DNA from: Atrina japonica
Taxonomy: Eukaryota > Mollusca > Bivalvia > Pterioida > Pinnidae
Assembly (NCBI GenBank): GCA_030159075.1
Contig: BROG01000300.1
Coordinates: 310,001 to 374,000, forward strand
Direction: 5' to 3'
Length of the DNA stretch: 64,000 bases
Below are positions 36,101-49,349 of this stretch, piece by piece. The translations under genes and the position numbers were made by a program. Under the pieces are notes generated by a model. The model was not told the DNA's origin and ran no database searches. It saw only the letters and a list, made by a program, of their open reading frames with translations. Every line of letters starts with the position of its first letter. Position 1 is the first letter of the stretch.

Positions 36101-36334
36101 CACACACCACAGAAAAAATAAGAAAATTTGGGGTTTTTTTTTCCAATAAAGATTTTTTGGTCGGGCCAATTTTTTTTATGTCAGTTGGGAAATGGTAAAT
36201 AAACTAATTTTATCTTAGGATGTGTATCCAAAGGAGAATCTTCTACCAAGACTTCCATCATAGAATGCAAAGTTCTACAAGAGCTTTAAACAAATCACAG
36301 ACTAATATTGAATGAAATTATAGAATCTAACATT

Positions 36335-36660
36335 GGTGTGTTGAGTAGATAAGGAAATCTCCACCGGAGTGGTAAGACTTTGGTCGTCAAATCGGAGGAT
36401 CTCCCAAGAATTGGACTTTTAGATTTTTACCATCAGGCTTGAGATCTCCCTTTCACCTCAACATACCCATATTTGATTATTTTTCTTCCATGTGTCAAAC
36501 ACATGTTTATGTACGGCAATAAAATCTGACGCAGTTTTTAATGTTCTGTAAAAATTCACATCACATAAAAATCTTATCTTATATACTGTGATGTCATAGC
36601 GTATGTAGCTTATCCACACCCTAGGGTCTGGCTCGGCAAAATGGTAGATATAATGCGAGT
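36335..36660. mobile_element. Second copy of the foldback element, without satellite expansion
   Basis: gtgttgagtagataagg..aatctcc pairs with gagatctccctttcacctcaacatac. Downstream come tactgtgatgtcatagcg, tagcttatccacaccctag and ggctcggcaaaatgg, in the same order as at 11434-13000, but with only a single degraded tgatgtcat unit where the other copy has 32. Confidence 0.75.
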
Positions 36661-39042
36661 TCATCGTAGGAGATATTGTTACCTTTTAGTTTGTGACAGT
36701 AGCCCAGCATTTCTATAACTCAGAACTTTTTGTTCAACTCATTCAGAGTATTTGAATTCAGATCACTTAAATCTTTATTCTGTCGTGACTTTATGTTTTT
36801 ATTTTAAATTAAATATTTTATTCTAATCAATTTCGTTTAAATATCCTTAACTTGATTCAGATGTATAATAGGAACAATAATGAAATGCCAGAGAGTGTTA
36901 ATATTTAGTGACATGTTTTCAGTGTTAATTGATATAGATATTAAATTCTACAGAAGTTTTGTGTTTTGTATTTATTTTAGCAGATCAATTTACTTTTACT
37001 TTTAAATGTACCAAGTACATACTCAAGGTAGAGCTGTAATTATTTGGCTATTTAGACTGGCTAAATAGAATCAGAGAGGTTGTTATTGGGCTTTTTTCTT
37101 TGTAGAAGTAGCGTGTATATGTAGATACATGTACCTGTAAATATACAGGTATGAACGTGACAATTGGCTTAAACATGTGTGTCAAATCTTTACCTGAAGA
37201 ACATTTTAGACCCTGAAAGAAGATATAAATCTACATATTGCATGTTTTTATTTTTCTGTATTGACGGAGAGGGTTGATAGTGAAAGAAAGATGAATGATA
37301 TCATGGAAATCAGTTTAAAGTAAACATACATAAAATTTACATACAAACACATTTGATGATACATTTTGCCTGCTTGACATATAGCTTTATCAGTGTATTA
37401 GGAGTACAAAGGGAAATATTTTATTTTGCTCCTAACAAAAAAAAGGAAATTTGATGGTATTTAAATGTGCAATGTTTTGGGTTTTTTTTTTTTTTGGGGG
37501 GGGTGGGGTTAGATGGCCTTGTATGTGTACATGTTGGCCTTGTATGTGTACACATTGTCCAGAAGGAATGTATATTTAAGTTTCGATGGCAAGGTTGAGA
37601 ATATATTGGACATTTATTTTCCAAATACTGTAAATATTATCTCATTCTTAAACAATTTTAGGTAAATTAAGGAAATTGGTGACTGATGGAGAGGAATAGT
37701 TTGATTTTGGTCAGGGAAAGAGTTTTTTTTTTTCCTGTCGGTACCAACTCGGGAGCAACCCAGATAATACAGTAGGGCGAGTAGCAACAGTGTTAAAATT
37801 TTTGATAATGTGTATGAACCATCATCTGGTATTGAAAATACCCTACACTCTGATTCTTTCACTTGTATCTGACAAGCTAGGACGTTGAAATGTGTGTACA
37901 TGTATTTGTATATATATGCATTATGTATATATAATCATGATGTAAATGTTTCTGATAATTTAGGACTAGTAAATGATGTACAGATATGTATAGACATTAT
38001 AAATATTGTTAGGTATCTAGAATATACATTGTACATATTGTAACACAAATATAGAATTTTAAATTCTTTTCAGTTTTATTGAAACTGATGCTTGTGTTGA
38101 AATTAGATACAATATTTTTCATTTGCTGCATACAAGCTTGATTTTCAGTCATATAATAGCTATAAATAAGAGTTTAACATTTCCATTAATGGAGAAAGTA
38201 TAATGCCGTGGTCTTTTACTCTCTTGAGCTTATTTCAATGAGTTGTTTGCTTACGATATATATATGGATACAAAACTGCATTTTAAGCGGTAGTATATAG
38301 TTATGATAACTTTTAAATAGTACAGGTAGGATTGTAGTTTGTATAAATCAAAAGAACGTATGTCTGCATATAAAAGGTTTAAATACCACACGTCTTCTCC
38401 TCACTGGAACCCGCAGTAGTAAATCCTCTCGCAGGCAAGCCCAAACACATTTTGCCACCAAAAATCAATCATTTGACCAAACTGAATGCAAGCTGAAAGT
38501 TTACATACATTTGACAATGTCGTTGTAACTGTGGATGTGTTTTTTTTATTCTCTAATAGATTTATAATGGACGCTAACCAACTAATGGATTGATCTAGTA
38601 CCGATCCTTTATAAGTTATAAATTGACACAGTAGCTAATATTATATGGTTTAATTAAACGCATAATTTAAAATATATTTCATTAATTATCAAGACAACTG
38701 GATAGTCCTGGACATGTTCATATGATTAAGATCATGAAAACGGATAAACGTTCCTGACACCTGGTAAGATTTTTGTTTCAAATTAGTTTTGATTTACGAA
38801 GTAACATTGTGGTTGCTTACTAAGGATATCTGTATTCATTTAACCTTACCACCTGGTGAAATTACCTGTAAACAATATGTTTTTATTTTGTACTAATGCA
38901 TTTAAACTTGTTTGTTGTATGTTCTTGATAGATTTTAAGTCACAGGTGAATGCATTTTAATGTCTAGGCTTTACCTTGTACTAGCATACATCAATATTGT
39001 ATTGAGATATCATTAATGATTTCTTCTGTGTAAGATCTAGAG

Positions 39043-39046
<4 letters not shown>
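36661..39046. other. AT-rich intron sequence
   Basis: No supported gene. Contains a T12/G8 homopolymer at about 37480-37506 and a doubled ccttgtatgtgtaca at about 37516-37550. Confidence 0.5.

Positions 39047-39110
<64 letters not shown>
39047..39110. repeat. (TG)n microsatellite
   Basis: About 31 uninterrupted TG dinucleotides. Confidence 0.98.
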
Positions 39111-39111
<1 letters not shown>

Positions 39112-39995
39112 TTTTGTAATGATTACTGGGATAAAATAATGCTAATTGTTACTTTGCATTAAACATGTCTTTGAATGTTTACTGTCTTTCAGCAGTTGAA
39201 ATTAACACTGTGACTTTTGACAAGTCCAAGTCAAAGTGAGTAGTCCCGTGTGATTTACCAGTAGGCCTATAGCAGATTTAAGATTTCTTCTTAATTTTGA
39301 AAATGGGTTTCAGTCCATTTTGCTACATGAAAATGACTGAAATACAGTTTTGTTATCAGATACTCATTTGATATAGTTTTTTACAAAATATCCCCATTCT
39401 GTATTTTTAAAGTTTTGTGTATATACACATGTAAAATTCATATATTTAAGATTTTGGTTTTTCGTAGTGAGAGTTGTAAAATCAATCAGACAGGCCAAAA
39501 AAACACAACACAATATTTAGTCTTTACTCAATATTGACTATTGTGCTGTCCAGTTTTATGTATATTTACTTTCATTTTGTATGAAATGTCAGAAGAAAAA
39601 CTGTGCCAGGCTTGACATTCCTCAGACTGAGCATAATCTGAGATTTTACAGTAAAATTGATTTACTGCCCATTTGTAAATATACAAAAACTTAGGATTTA
39701 TACATATATAAAATTATATCCATTTACTTTTTTTATCATTTACATGGGGGAAAAAAGTTTTCATAAAAGATTGGTCCAACCCAAAACAATAAATTAAACG
39801 GAGTAAATATATGAGTCATATTTATTCAGTATGGTAAATGGTTTGTAGGATATTATATTGACTTCTACAAAAAGAATGAAATTTGGAATACTCTCCTATA
39901 AGCATGCAGGTTTCTACATATACATGTAGCTCTTAAACATCACACATACTGATAAAGCATAAATTAATTCTGACTTTTGTATAAAGAGTATAATA
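39111..39995. other. AT-rich intron sequence
   Basis: Nothing supported. Confidence 0.5.
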
Positions 39996-40330
39996 CCATT
40001 AGTGGAAATTGTCTTGAAAGACCATACCTTTCTGACACTGAAAATGTTTTATTTAGGATTGTACTTAACTAAATGGTTCTCAGAATGCCATCTCACAACT
40101 TATAAGACAGATGGTCTTCTATGTCAGTGGTCTCACAAGACAGGTGGTCTTCTTTGTCACTGGTCTCACAAGACAGGTGGTCTTCTATGACAGTGGTCTC
40201 ACAAGACAGGTGGTCTTCTATGTCAGTGGTCTCACAAGACAGGTGGTCTTCTATGTAATTTAAATGGGTACTTAACAAGACAGGTGAATATTCTAACAAG
40301 TCAGGCCTGGTGGTCTCACAAAATTTTAGG
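39996..40330. repeat. 33-bp tandem repeat grown from a palindromic element
   Basis: Begins as a copy of the ggtggtct element family (agtggaaattgtcttgaaagacc .. atggttctcagaatg). It then repeats gacaggtggtcttct, atgtcagtggtctcacaa about five times (40097-40256). Both strands stay open across it because 33 is a multiple of three. Confidence 0.85.
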
Positions 40331-40415
40331 TAAAGAATTATTACTTATATGAGGGCAGTGGTCTACACAATACAGGTGGTATCTCCAATGTTGATTAGGT
40401 TTATAATGGTCCACA

Positions 40416-41100
40416 TGAGGACTTATACTAACTGAATCCACATGAGGACTTTAGGTCAGAATACTGGTCCACACAGGACAGGCCTGAGGTGGTGTTCTAG
40501 ACAAGAGGATACAGGTTGTATTTAAAGAATTCTGTTACTTGCATGAGGACTACAGGGCTAAATGTCTGCAAACTGATACCTACATGAGGGATACAGGTCT
40601 GTATTCTGAATCCACATGAGGACTACAGGTCTATATACTGAGTCCCACAAAAGGACTACAGGTCTGTATACTGAGTCCACATGAGGACCACAGGTCTGTA
40701 TACTGAATCTGAGTCCCACAAAAGGACTACAGGTCTGTATACTGAATCCCACAAAAGGACCACAGGTCTGTATACTGAATCTCACAAAAGGACCACAGGT
40801 CTGTATACTGAATCTCACAAAAGGACCACAGGTCTGTATACTGAATCCACATGAGGACTACAGGTCTGTATACTGAATCCACATGAGGACCACAGGTCTC
40901 TGTATACTGAATCTCACAAAAGGACCACAGGTCTGTATACTGAATCCACATGAGGACTACAGGTCTGTATACTGAATCCACATGAGGACTACAGGTCTGT
41001 ATACTGAATCCACATGAGGACTATACGGGTCTGTATACTGAATCCACATGAGGACTACGGGTCTGTATACTGAATCCCACATGAGGACTACAGGTCTTTC
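40416..41100. repeat. 32-bp satellite array, about 20 units
   Basis: Unit aatccacatgaggac, tacaggtctgtatactg, with a second type carrying tcacaaaaggacc. The two types alternate in short blocks. Confidence 0.93.
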
Positions 41101-41274
41101 ATATTTTCTCGGGAAGTGAATGACTTTACCACTCTCCTAACATGGAGTACCCTATATACATTGTATATATGTTTTTATATTGCCCATTATAGGAAGAAAG
41201 TTTGTATGCCTTCCATCAAATATATGTTACAATTCCTGAATTAATTAGTTTAAGGTGTACAGCATCTAGAACTT

Positions 41275-41475
41275 TTATGGATACAGTGAAACATGTCAGT
41301 GTCTTGAGATACCTCTCCCATGAGAGACCACCTGTCTTATGTGACCACATTCTGAGAATCATTCAGTTAAATAATCTCGTACATAGAACCTCTTTTAAGG
41401 GACCATCTGTCTTTAGAGACCATACTTGAGTGGCAGACGGGATGATTTCTCAAGGCAGATTCCACTGTAGTAAAA
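41275..41475. mobile_element. Palindromic ggtggtct-family element, about 200 bp
   Basis: Left end acagtgaaacatg and right end gattccactgta are inverted relative to each other. gagagaccacctgtctt and gggaccatctgtcttt lie inside. Non-coding. Confidence 0.6.
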
Positions 41476-41479
41476 CTAC

Positions 41480-42210
41480 ACTAGACATTATTCATCGTTT
41501 CTCTCTGCAGTAACATGCATGCCTGAATGTCCAGTATCATTTTTGTTTTTCAGTTCTGTATAAACACGTATTGCTGGTATAAGATTGTTTGAGAAAGTTT
41601 AGACACGGAGAATGGTAAATGCACTTGTGTTAAGATGTGTGATACATGCAACACAGTGATGTGAAATTCACACTGCTATGATAAAATGTGTTCACTTTGA
41701 CCTCACAGATTTCTGTGTTGATTTACACAAGTTTTGTACAGACACTTTTACAACACCCAGACTGATGAATGTCAAAGACATATACATGACATGTGCTGCC
41801 TGCCATTTTGATTAATTTACCTTGGAAATTCTGGCAAACTCTATTTTTGCACTTCACAATTGCAATAATACATTGAATTATGACATGCATTATAATTTTA
41901 GTAATCCCTGATGTTTTAGCAGTAAACTACATGTAATTGCAAAATACTGGACTTGGTTATCTCAAATATCTGGATCTACCATTTTGAAGATATCTCCCAA
42001 GCATGTTGATGGCACTTCATGTTGGATATGTTTCCCTTATCTTGATCATAGCTGTACAAATAGAGTTATCTTTTATCAATAAATTTGGAGTTATCTCCCA
42101 TATCAATGTTTTCAAGTGCCGGTATATGTTTTAGCTATTTAAGTTTTAATTCGGTTAATAAAATTTATTCATTACAAAGTTAGAGTAAAAACCATATTTT
42201 CTTATTTACC
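41480..42210. other. AT-rich intron sequence
   Basis: Nothing supported. Confidence 0.5.
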
Positions 42211-42225
42211 AGTATGAGGTCTTCT

Positions 42226-43040
42226 TGCGTCTGTCTTTCTCTGTCTTTGTCTTTGTCTCTGTCTTTGTCTCTCTGTCTTTCTCTGTCTATCTCTCTGTCT
42301 CTCTCTGAAACACACAAACTCTCTATCAATCTTCATCTCTCTCTCTCTCTGCTGGCAGGTATCCTTCTCTCTTTTTATTCACTGTTTTGCAATTTCTCTC
42401 TCTCTTTTCTCACTAAAATCACACAAACACACATGCATTGTTCATTAACTCATTTTCTCCTGGCAGGTATCCCTAACATGGAGTTTTATTCACAAATGTT
42501 TCTCAGATCTCAAAATCTCTCGCTCTTGTTGCTCTGTCTTTTCTCTCTTTTTTTAATCTCCGTCTCTCTGTCTCTCTCTCTCTCTCTCTGTCTCTCTCTT
42601 TCTCTCCGTCTCTCTGTCTCTCTCTTTCTCTCTCTCTGGAATTATCATTGTGCAATCCGTCTCTCTGTCTCTTCTGATATCTCTCTCTTAAATCTCTCTC
42701 TGTCTCTCTCTTTCTAAAAGGAAAATTCTCTGTCTCTGCATTGTTCATTAACTCATTTTCTCCTGGCAGGTATCCCTAACATGGAGTTTTATTATTCAAA
42801 TGTACTCAAAGTCTCTCTCTCTCTCAGATTGCAACTCTCTCTGTGATCTCTAATCGCTTGTCTCTCTGTCTCTCTCTGTGACTCTCATATTTATGACACA
42901 TTATCAAGAAGATACATATCGATATCTCTCTGTCTCTCCTATTAAATCTCCGTGTCTCTGTCTGTATCTCTGTCTCTCTACAGACTCTGGGTTGTCTCTC
43001 TCTCGCTCCTAGACAAAAAATCTGTCGGTCTCTCTCTGTC
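42226..43040. repeat. CT-microsatellite mosaic over a copy of 43060-43800
   Basis: Irregular (tctctgtctctct)n tracts alternate with short unique words. Those words occur in the same order in the clean sequence that follows: gctcttgttgct at 42532/43257, atcattgtgcaat at 42644/43376, aaaaggaaaattc at 42716/43450, tactcaaagt at 42803/43558, taatcgcttg at 42851/43609, a 34-base identity at 42886-42919/43649-43682, and cgctcctagacaaaa at 43004/43765. Confidence 0.85.
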
Positions 43041-43059
43041 TCTCAAAACATCATGAATT

Positions 43060-43824
43060 TGTTCATAAACTTCATTTTCTGCCTTTTAGGTATCCCTATA
43101 TATATGGAGTATTTATACAGTAAATGTTTTGTATAGTGGCCACTTCTTTTGTCAAGGAAATCTTTCAAAAAGCAAGCACCTGTTTATATATAACTCATAG
43201 ATATGTTAAGCTTTAGTTTCTGTACTCTAAAAATTCACAGATTCAAAATATGATAAGCTCTTGTTGCTTTTTCTCTCTTTTTTTTAATATTGAAGTTTTG
43301 AATATTGCTTAAATGGTATGTACAGATAAAGGTTTATTGTATTATTTTGATACAAGAGCACTTACCAGGTTAAATATCATTGTGCAATAACATGATTTAT
43401 ACAACATATCCTGATATAGACTTACAGTAAATCAGTTTCTTGATCTTTTAAAAGGAAAATTCATTGGTGATTTGAAGTAGCCTAGGTAAAGAGCTTTGGG
43501 GAGGACAATATTGCTCAGTGTGTAAAGACTGAAGTAGAAATAGGCATATTCAAATGATACTCAAAGTTGAATAGAAATAACAGATTGTCAACAAGTTACA
43601 GTGATAAGTAATCGCTTGCCGGTAAATATTTATACTCAAGGTGACTGACATATTTATGACACATTATCAAGAAGATACATATGGATATATGAGGGAGTCC
43701 ATATTAAATAGAGAAATTAAAGTTCATGTCTGTACTGCTGGACAGACACTGGGTTGTGTTGTCTCGCTCCTAGACAAAATAGGCGGAAAGAGCTGTAGGG
43801 TCCAACTTTTCATGAATTCTTAAT
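43060..43824. other. Clean copy corresponding to the CT mosaic
   Basis: Unique AT-rich sequence containing the same anchors, with normal sequence where the mosaic has CT tracts. No gene supported; the 60-codon + frame at 43641 has no domain. Confidence 0.7.
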
Positions 43825-44090
43825 TTAATTGCGCTTATTGAAATTTAGATCTTTTTTTCTCTTTTCTCTCTCTCACTCTCACTCTCAAATATAGGTCTCC
43901 TCTCTCTCTCTACCCCACCCTCTTATCGCAACTGGTATTCTGGAATGTTTCTCTCTCTTTCTAAATTCCTTGCCTCTACAGTTACACAATAGAAATTTGA
44001 ATACAAAACACTTACCAAGGTTAATTATCATTTCTTTGATCTTTAACCTCATTTGATACTGTATCATATATAGTTATATCAGAATATATA
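43825..44090. repeat. Second CT mosaic, over a copy of 44483-44745
   Basis: caaatataggtc occurs at 43886 and 44554, followed by ccccaccct..ttatcgca, ggaatgttt, aattccttgcct and cagttacaca in both. In the left copy, stretches between them are ctctctctc-type. Confidence 0.8.
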
Positions 44091-44694
44091 TTTAATATAC
44101 GTACACTACACAAATGAAGTATATATCAAGATATTTTATTTAACCTAAGTGCTCAATTCAAATGGATCATATTTGATTTGTGAGGACACAATTTGCGATC
44201 TCTGAGACACCTACTCTATAACAACTGATATTTAACCACATGTTTAGTGCTCTATATCACATTTTGTTACATCATATCTGATATTTACATCCGTTTGAAT
44301 GTTCAAATGAAGTATATCTGAACTGAATAATGACTATTGCTGTAGTTGTTGCCCTTGTGAAAGATTGGGATATTCACCAGAAAATTGATCGTTTAAATGC
44401 CTTCCTTTTGTACATTGTCAGTATACATGTACAAATGCTGTACAGTTATTAGACTATCTAATGGCGTCTCATTCATCCATTACCGATTTAATTGCACTTC
44501 TTGAATTTGATTTTTTTTTTTATCTTTAAACGTAATTCACGAGTATCACTCGTCAAATATAGGTCATGTGGATCAATTACCCCACCCTAATTATCGCACT
44601 GGCATTTTGGAATGTTTAAAATGATTTTTATAATTCCTTGCCTTTATCAGTTACACAAAAGAAATCACACCAAAAACATTACCAATTCATTATA
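44091..44694. other. Intron sequence with diverged 47-bp units and the clean copy of the second mosaic
   Basis: Diverged gatatttaacc/agtgctctatatca words at about 44140-44340 look like old members of the array that follows. The clean counterpart of the 43.9-kb mosaic starts at 44483. Confidence 0.6.
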
Positions 44695-45545
44695 TTTGTT
44701 TGAACTTTAACCTAAGTGCTCTGTATCAAATGAAGTTATATCAGAACTGATATTTAACCTAAGTGCTCTGTATCAAATGAAGTTACATGTATATCAGAAT
44801 TGATATTTAACCTAAGTGCTCTGTATCAAATGAAGTTATATCAGAATTGATATTTAACCTAAGTGCTCTGTATGAAATGAAGTTATATCAGAACTGATAT
44901 TTACCCTAAGTGCTCTATATCAAATGAAGTTATATCAGAACTGATATTTAACCTAAGTGCTCTGTATCAAATGAAGTTATATCAGAACTGATATTTAACC
45001 TACATGTGCCCTGTATCAAATGAAGTTATATCAGAACTGATATTTAACCTACATGTAAGTGCTCTATATCAAATGAAGTTATATCAGAACTGATATTTAA
45101 CCTAAGTGCTCTGTATCAAATGAAGTTATATCAGAACTGATATTTAACCTACATGTAAGTGCTCTATATCAAATGAAGTTATATCAGAACTGATATTTAA
45201 CCTAAGTGCTCTATATCAAATGAAGTTATATCAGAACTGATATTTACCCTAAGTGCTCTATATCAAATGAAGTTATATCAGAACTGATATTTAAACTAAG
45301 TGCTCTGTATCAAATGAAGTTATATCAGAACTGATATTTAACCTACATGTAAGTGCTCTATATCAAATGAAGTTATATCAGAACTGATATTTAACCTACA
45401 TGTAAGTGCTCTATATCAAATGAAATTATATCAGAACTGACATTTAACCTACATGTAAGTGCTCTGTATCAAATGAAGTTATATCAGAACTGATATTTAA
45501 CCTAAGTGCTCTATATCAAATGAAGTTATATCAGAATTGATACTT
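44695..45545. repeat. 47-bp satellite array, about 18 units
   Basis: Unit aacctaagtgctctg, tatcaaatgaagttat, atcagaactgatattt. Some units carry an extra acatgt (aacctacatgtaagt). Confidence 0.95.
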
Positions 45546-45797
45546 TTATTTATATGCATGTATATTAGTTTATATGTATTTAAGCTTCTTATTCTGTGTT
45601 AAGGTGCCATTGATTTTAGGTACAATTTACAGCCATTTTAAAACTCTGCTTGTTCCCCTTGCAAACTATTTCTTCTCTCCCCAAACTTTAAATCTATTAT
45701 CTCAGTTTTGCTGCATTAAATGTGTTATCTTAAATTGTTGAAATTCCCTGTAAGACAAAAAAACGATAGGATGTAGTGCCTAGCTGAGCTTTCTGTA

Positions 45798-46053
45798 GGG
45801 GGCCTCCGTGGCCTAGTGGTTAGAGCATTGCACTTTAAATCACAAGGCCTCGCACCTCTGGTTCGAATCCCGCTAGGGTCATTTCTAATTAAGTGGGAAA
45901 GTTTGCCAGTTTTCTTGCGGAAGGTCGGTGGTATTTACCCGGGTAACCGGGGTTTCTCCTCCACCAATAAAAAACTGGAAGCCGTAATATGACTGAAAAA
46001 TTGTTGAGTATGGCGTAAAACAAAAAAATCAAAATAAAAAAAATAAAAATCAT
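45798..46053 (+). mobile_element. tRNA-derived SINE (family 2) with target-site duplication
   Basis: A box tggcctagtggttagagc and B box ggttcgaatcc. Body has gggaaagtttgccag, cccgggtaaccgggg and tttctcctccacc; the 3' end is atatgactgaaaaattg, agtatggcgtaaaac, with an A-rich tail. A perfect 11-bp duplication, agctttctgta, lies at 45787-45797 and 46054-46064. Confidence 0.94.
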
Positions 46054-46064
46054 AGCTTTCTGTA

Positions 46065-46490
46065 TGTTATGGTACATGTAGCCAGAAAGGCAGTTGACAT
46101 TATTTGTGTCAGAACTACAAACGCGTAACATTGTTGGTGATTTGCCCGCTAATGGTTCTTAATTTAACCTGGATTACAATACAAATGTTTATAACCTTAA
46201 AAGAACTTTGTGCAGATTTAATGACAGGCATTATTTTATTCAATGAAGCTGTTAGTATGAAATCTTTTAATACACTAACGTGTAGCTTACAAACCCATCG
46301 GTAATGGAAATGTCATTATTGCTATTGTGTGTCCTTGTTACCGGTATATTATAGAATGAAGAAGCCAGTGCAGTAAAATGGGCAGTAGATATACATGTTT
46401 AAACATACACTATTGAGTCAGTAGTATGAGAGAACAGATGAAATGGTATGCTTCCGTGTCCCTATATTTTTGAAGTTTGACTAAAACATT
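46065..46490. other. Intron sequence without recognised feature
   Basis: A 66-codon + frame at 46104 has no domain or splice context. Confidence 0.5.
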
Positions 46491-46491
46491 A

Positions 46492-47010
46492 TTTTGGGGA
46501 CTGTTATCCACATACTGGTACATGTGTATGTCTTATTGGTAAAATCTAGTGATTGGGACTGTTATCCACATACCGGTACATGTGTATGTCTTATTGGTAA
46601 AATCTAGTGATTGGGACTGTTATCCACATACCGGTACATGTGTATGTCTTATTGGTAAAATCTAGTGATTGGGACTGTTATCCACATACTGGTACATGTG
46701 TATGTCTTATTGGTAAAATCTAGTGATTGGGACTCTTATCCACATACACGTGTATGTCTCTAGGGATTGGGACCGTTATCCACATACATGTGTATGTATC
46801 ATTGGTAAAATCTAGTGATTGGGACTGTTATCCACATACCGACTGGGACTACACATGTGTATGTCTCATTGGTAAAATCTAGTCACTGGGACTGTTATCC
46901 ACATACACGTGTATGTCTTACTGGTAAAATCTAGTGACTGGGACTGTTATCCACATACATGTGTATGTCTCTAATGATTGGGACTGTTATCCACATACAT
47001 GTGTATGTGT
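46492..47010. repeat. 58-bp tandem repeat, about 9 units
   Basis: Unit gggactgttatccacat, accggtacatgtgtatg, tcttattggtaaaatc, tagtgatt. Shortened units occur from about 46735 on. Confidence 0.93.
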
Positions 47011-47099
47011 ACGTATATTTTCACAATTGAGAAAGCAATATACACTTCTGAATGTGGGCAAGAACATTCTCCATCCAATTTATAGTAATTTTCATATCT

Positions 47100-47370
47100 T
47101 TATTGCCACCAAGATCCGAGATATATGTACATGTAGCTGTTAGTATGATATCTGATATCCAGTCCATAGCAATGTTCATAACTATGCCACCAAGATCTGA
47201 GATATATGTACATGTAGCTGTTAGTATGATATCTGATATCCAGTCTATAGCAATGTTCATATCTATGCCACCAAAATCTGAGATATTTGTACATGTAGCT
47301 GTTAGTATGATATCTGATATCTAGTTTATAGCAATGTTAATATCTATGCCACCAAGATCTGAGATATATT
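47100..47370. repeat. 81-bp tandem repeat, 3.5 copies
   Basis: Unit gccaccaagatctgag, atatatgtacatgtagc, tgttagtatgatatc, tgatatccagtcta, tagcaatgttcatat. Being 27 codons long, it leaves open frames on both strands. Confidence 0.92.
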
Positions 47371-47609
47371 TGTTTTTTATTTATCTCCTTGTCTGCTGAC
47401 AACATTATGATTTCTGTCAAATGGCTAGTTGAACCTTCCTCAAATTTTAACCAAATCTGGTATGATGCTTCTGGTATAACAGTGATCAAGTATATGATTT
47501 GTTTAACTCAATGGCCACCATTATTAATTATTATGTGACTGACCTTCCATGGAAATATCTCGGGTTGATCAAGTTCATCAAAGGCGTAGCAAATTCCCGA
47601 GACTTGATC
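47371..47609. other. Diverged dispersed repeat
   Basis: ccttcctcaaattttaacc, aaatctggtatgatgc resembles cctcaaatcttaacc, aaatttggtgtgtagc at 57180. Both look like pieces of one interspersed repeat. Confidence 0.45.
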
Positions 47610-47705
47610 AACCGTGTATTTGTACGAGACTTGATCAACCATGTATTTGTACGAGACTAGATCAACCGTGTATTTGTACGAGACTTGATCAACCGTGTAT
47701 TTGTA
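47610..47705. repeat. 27-bp tandem repeat, about 4 copies
   Basis: Unit acgagacttgatc, aaccgtgtatttgt. Confidence 0.93.
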
Positions 47706-47959
47706 GGTATAAATCACAAGCCTATAGTACATGTAACCGTTTGTGGCGGACCATACTCTCCTTTAGGTAATGTCTTCAGTTGTCACTGCACACAATCATC
47801 TGCCAAAGCTGATATCAGATTTAAATGCAGTTGCCATGCATTATTTGCTAATTACTGTCTTTCCATTTAAGAACCATTGAAGGCAGTCCCATCATATGCA
47901 TGACTGACTTTATTCCCAGTGTAATGACAACATTTGAGTCTGAGGCAAAAGAGCAGATA

Positions 47960-48470
47960 ATATGTTACAGAGTTATGGGACTTTAAAGTCTGTATGAATG
48001 CTTAGCTCTCAATATGTGACAGAGTTATGGACTTTAAAATCTGTATGAATGCTTAGCTCTCAATATGTGACAGAGTTATGGGACTTGGAAATCTATGAAT
48101 GCTTAGCTCTCAATATGTGACAGAGTTATGGGACTTGGAAATCTCTATGAATGCTTAGCTCTCAATATGTGACAGAGTTATGGGACTTGGAAATCTCTAT
48201 GAATGCTTAGCTCTCAATATGTGACAGAGTTATGGGACTTGGAAATATCTGTATGAATGCTGAGCTCTCAATATGTGACAGAGTTATGGGACTTGGAAAT
48301 CTCTATGAATGCTTAGCTCTCAATATGTGACAGAGTTATGGGACTTGGAAATCTGTATGAATGCTGAGCTCTCAATATGTGACAGAGTTATGGGACTTGG
48401 AAATCTCTATGAATGCTTAGCTCTCAATATGTGACAGAGTTATGGAACTTGGAAATATCTATGAATGCTA
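47960..48470. repeat. About 51-bp tandem repeat, 10 copies
   Basis: Unit ctctcaatatgtgacag, agttatgggacttgg, aaatctctatgaatgct, tag. The gagttat..gacttt word also occurs at about 57252, suggesting that the array grew from a dispersed repeat. Confidence 0.93.
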
Positions 48471-49348
48471 AGATTTCTGGAAGAATAAGATTTCTCATAG
48501 GCATATTGTAATTTTTTTTCTTTTCTTTTCTTCCATATAATGTTCTTCTACATGTCCTGATGGAAAAAAATCAGGTAGGATCAGACAAAAAACAAATCTC
48601 TATAGGCATGATATCATCCATGTTGTTTAACTTTGGTAAATATATGCCCCTGGCTATCCATTCTAATCAAACAATGGAGGGACTAATAGGCTGTAGAGCT
48701 GTGTGTTGTGTACAGACTTAAAGTATTGGATCTTTAAAAGAAGGACTAGTAAGGATTCCATCAGGATTTAAATAAAAGTCACATTTCAATTGTTCTCTTT
48801 GAATGGTTGAAAGGATGTATTTACGGAATCTCAACAGTTCCACTTATACACTATTACATTCTTTGTGTGCCTTCCACTTGAGAAATTAATCAACACCTTT
48901 TATGAATGGATTTTGAATTAAGGTGACAATATGTCTGTAGCATTCATGATACAAAATGCAGTACTGGCTTGAAGTAATTTATATTTCATGTAAGTTTGTT
49001 TTACATGTTAAAGAAATAGAATAAATATGCTTTATAATTTATAGAAAATTAAAAAAATTTTGACCTTAAGTAATTGTGTAAAACGACAGTATCACTGTAT
49101 AAAGTATGAAATTATATGTTAAAAAATATGATAAAGCAAATCTGTCAAATCTGCTAATAATTTCGTTATTTGTTGTGGGTACATTGGTTTTGTAGATGTA
49201 TTCAAACATGGACAGGACGTGATTCTAGATATATGGAGATTAGGCCTCCAAGTAATTGGACCGCTTCCTACTAGGTGTTAAAAGTATTCAGTTTACTACT
49301 ATTAATATACAAGTTTATGCTATTTACATCTCTTGTTGGCTCTGATAT
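48471..49348. other. AT-rich intron sequence
   Basis: Nothing supported. Confidence 0.5.
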
Positions 49349-49349
49349 T

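Noticed and set aside
42214..42717. 167-codon + open frame
   Set aside because: It is made of CT-microsatellite (Ser-Leu repeats) interrupted by fragments of duplicated non-coding sequence.
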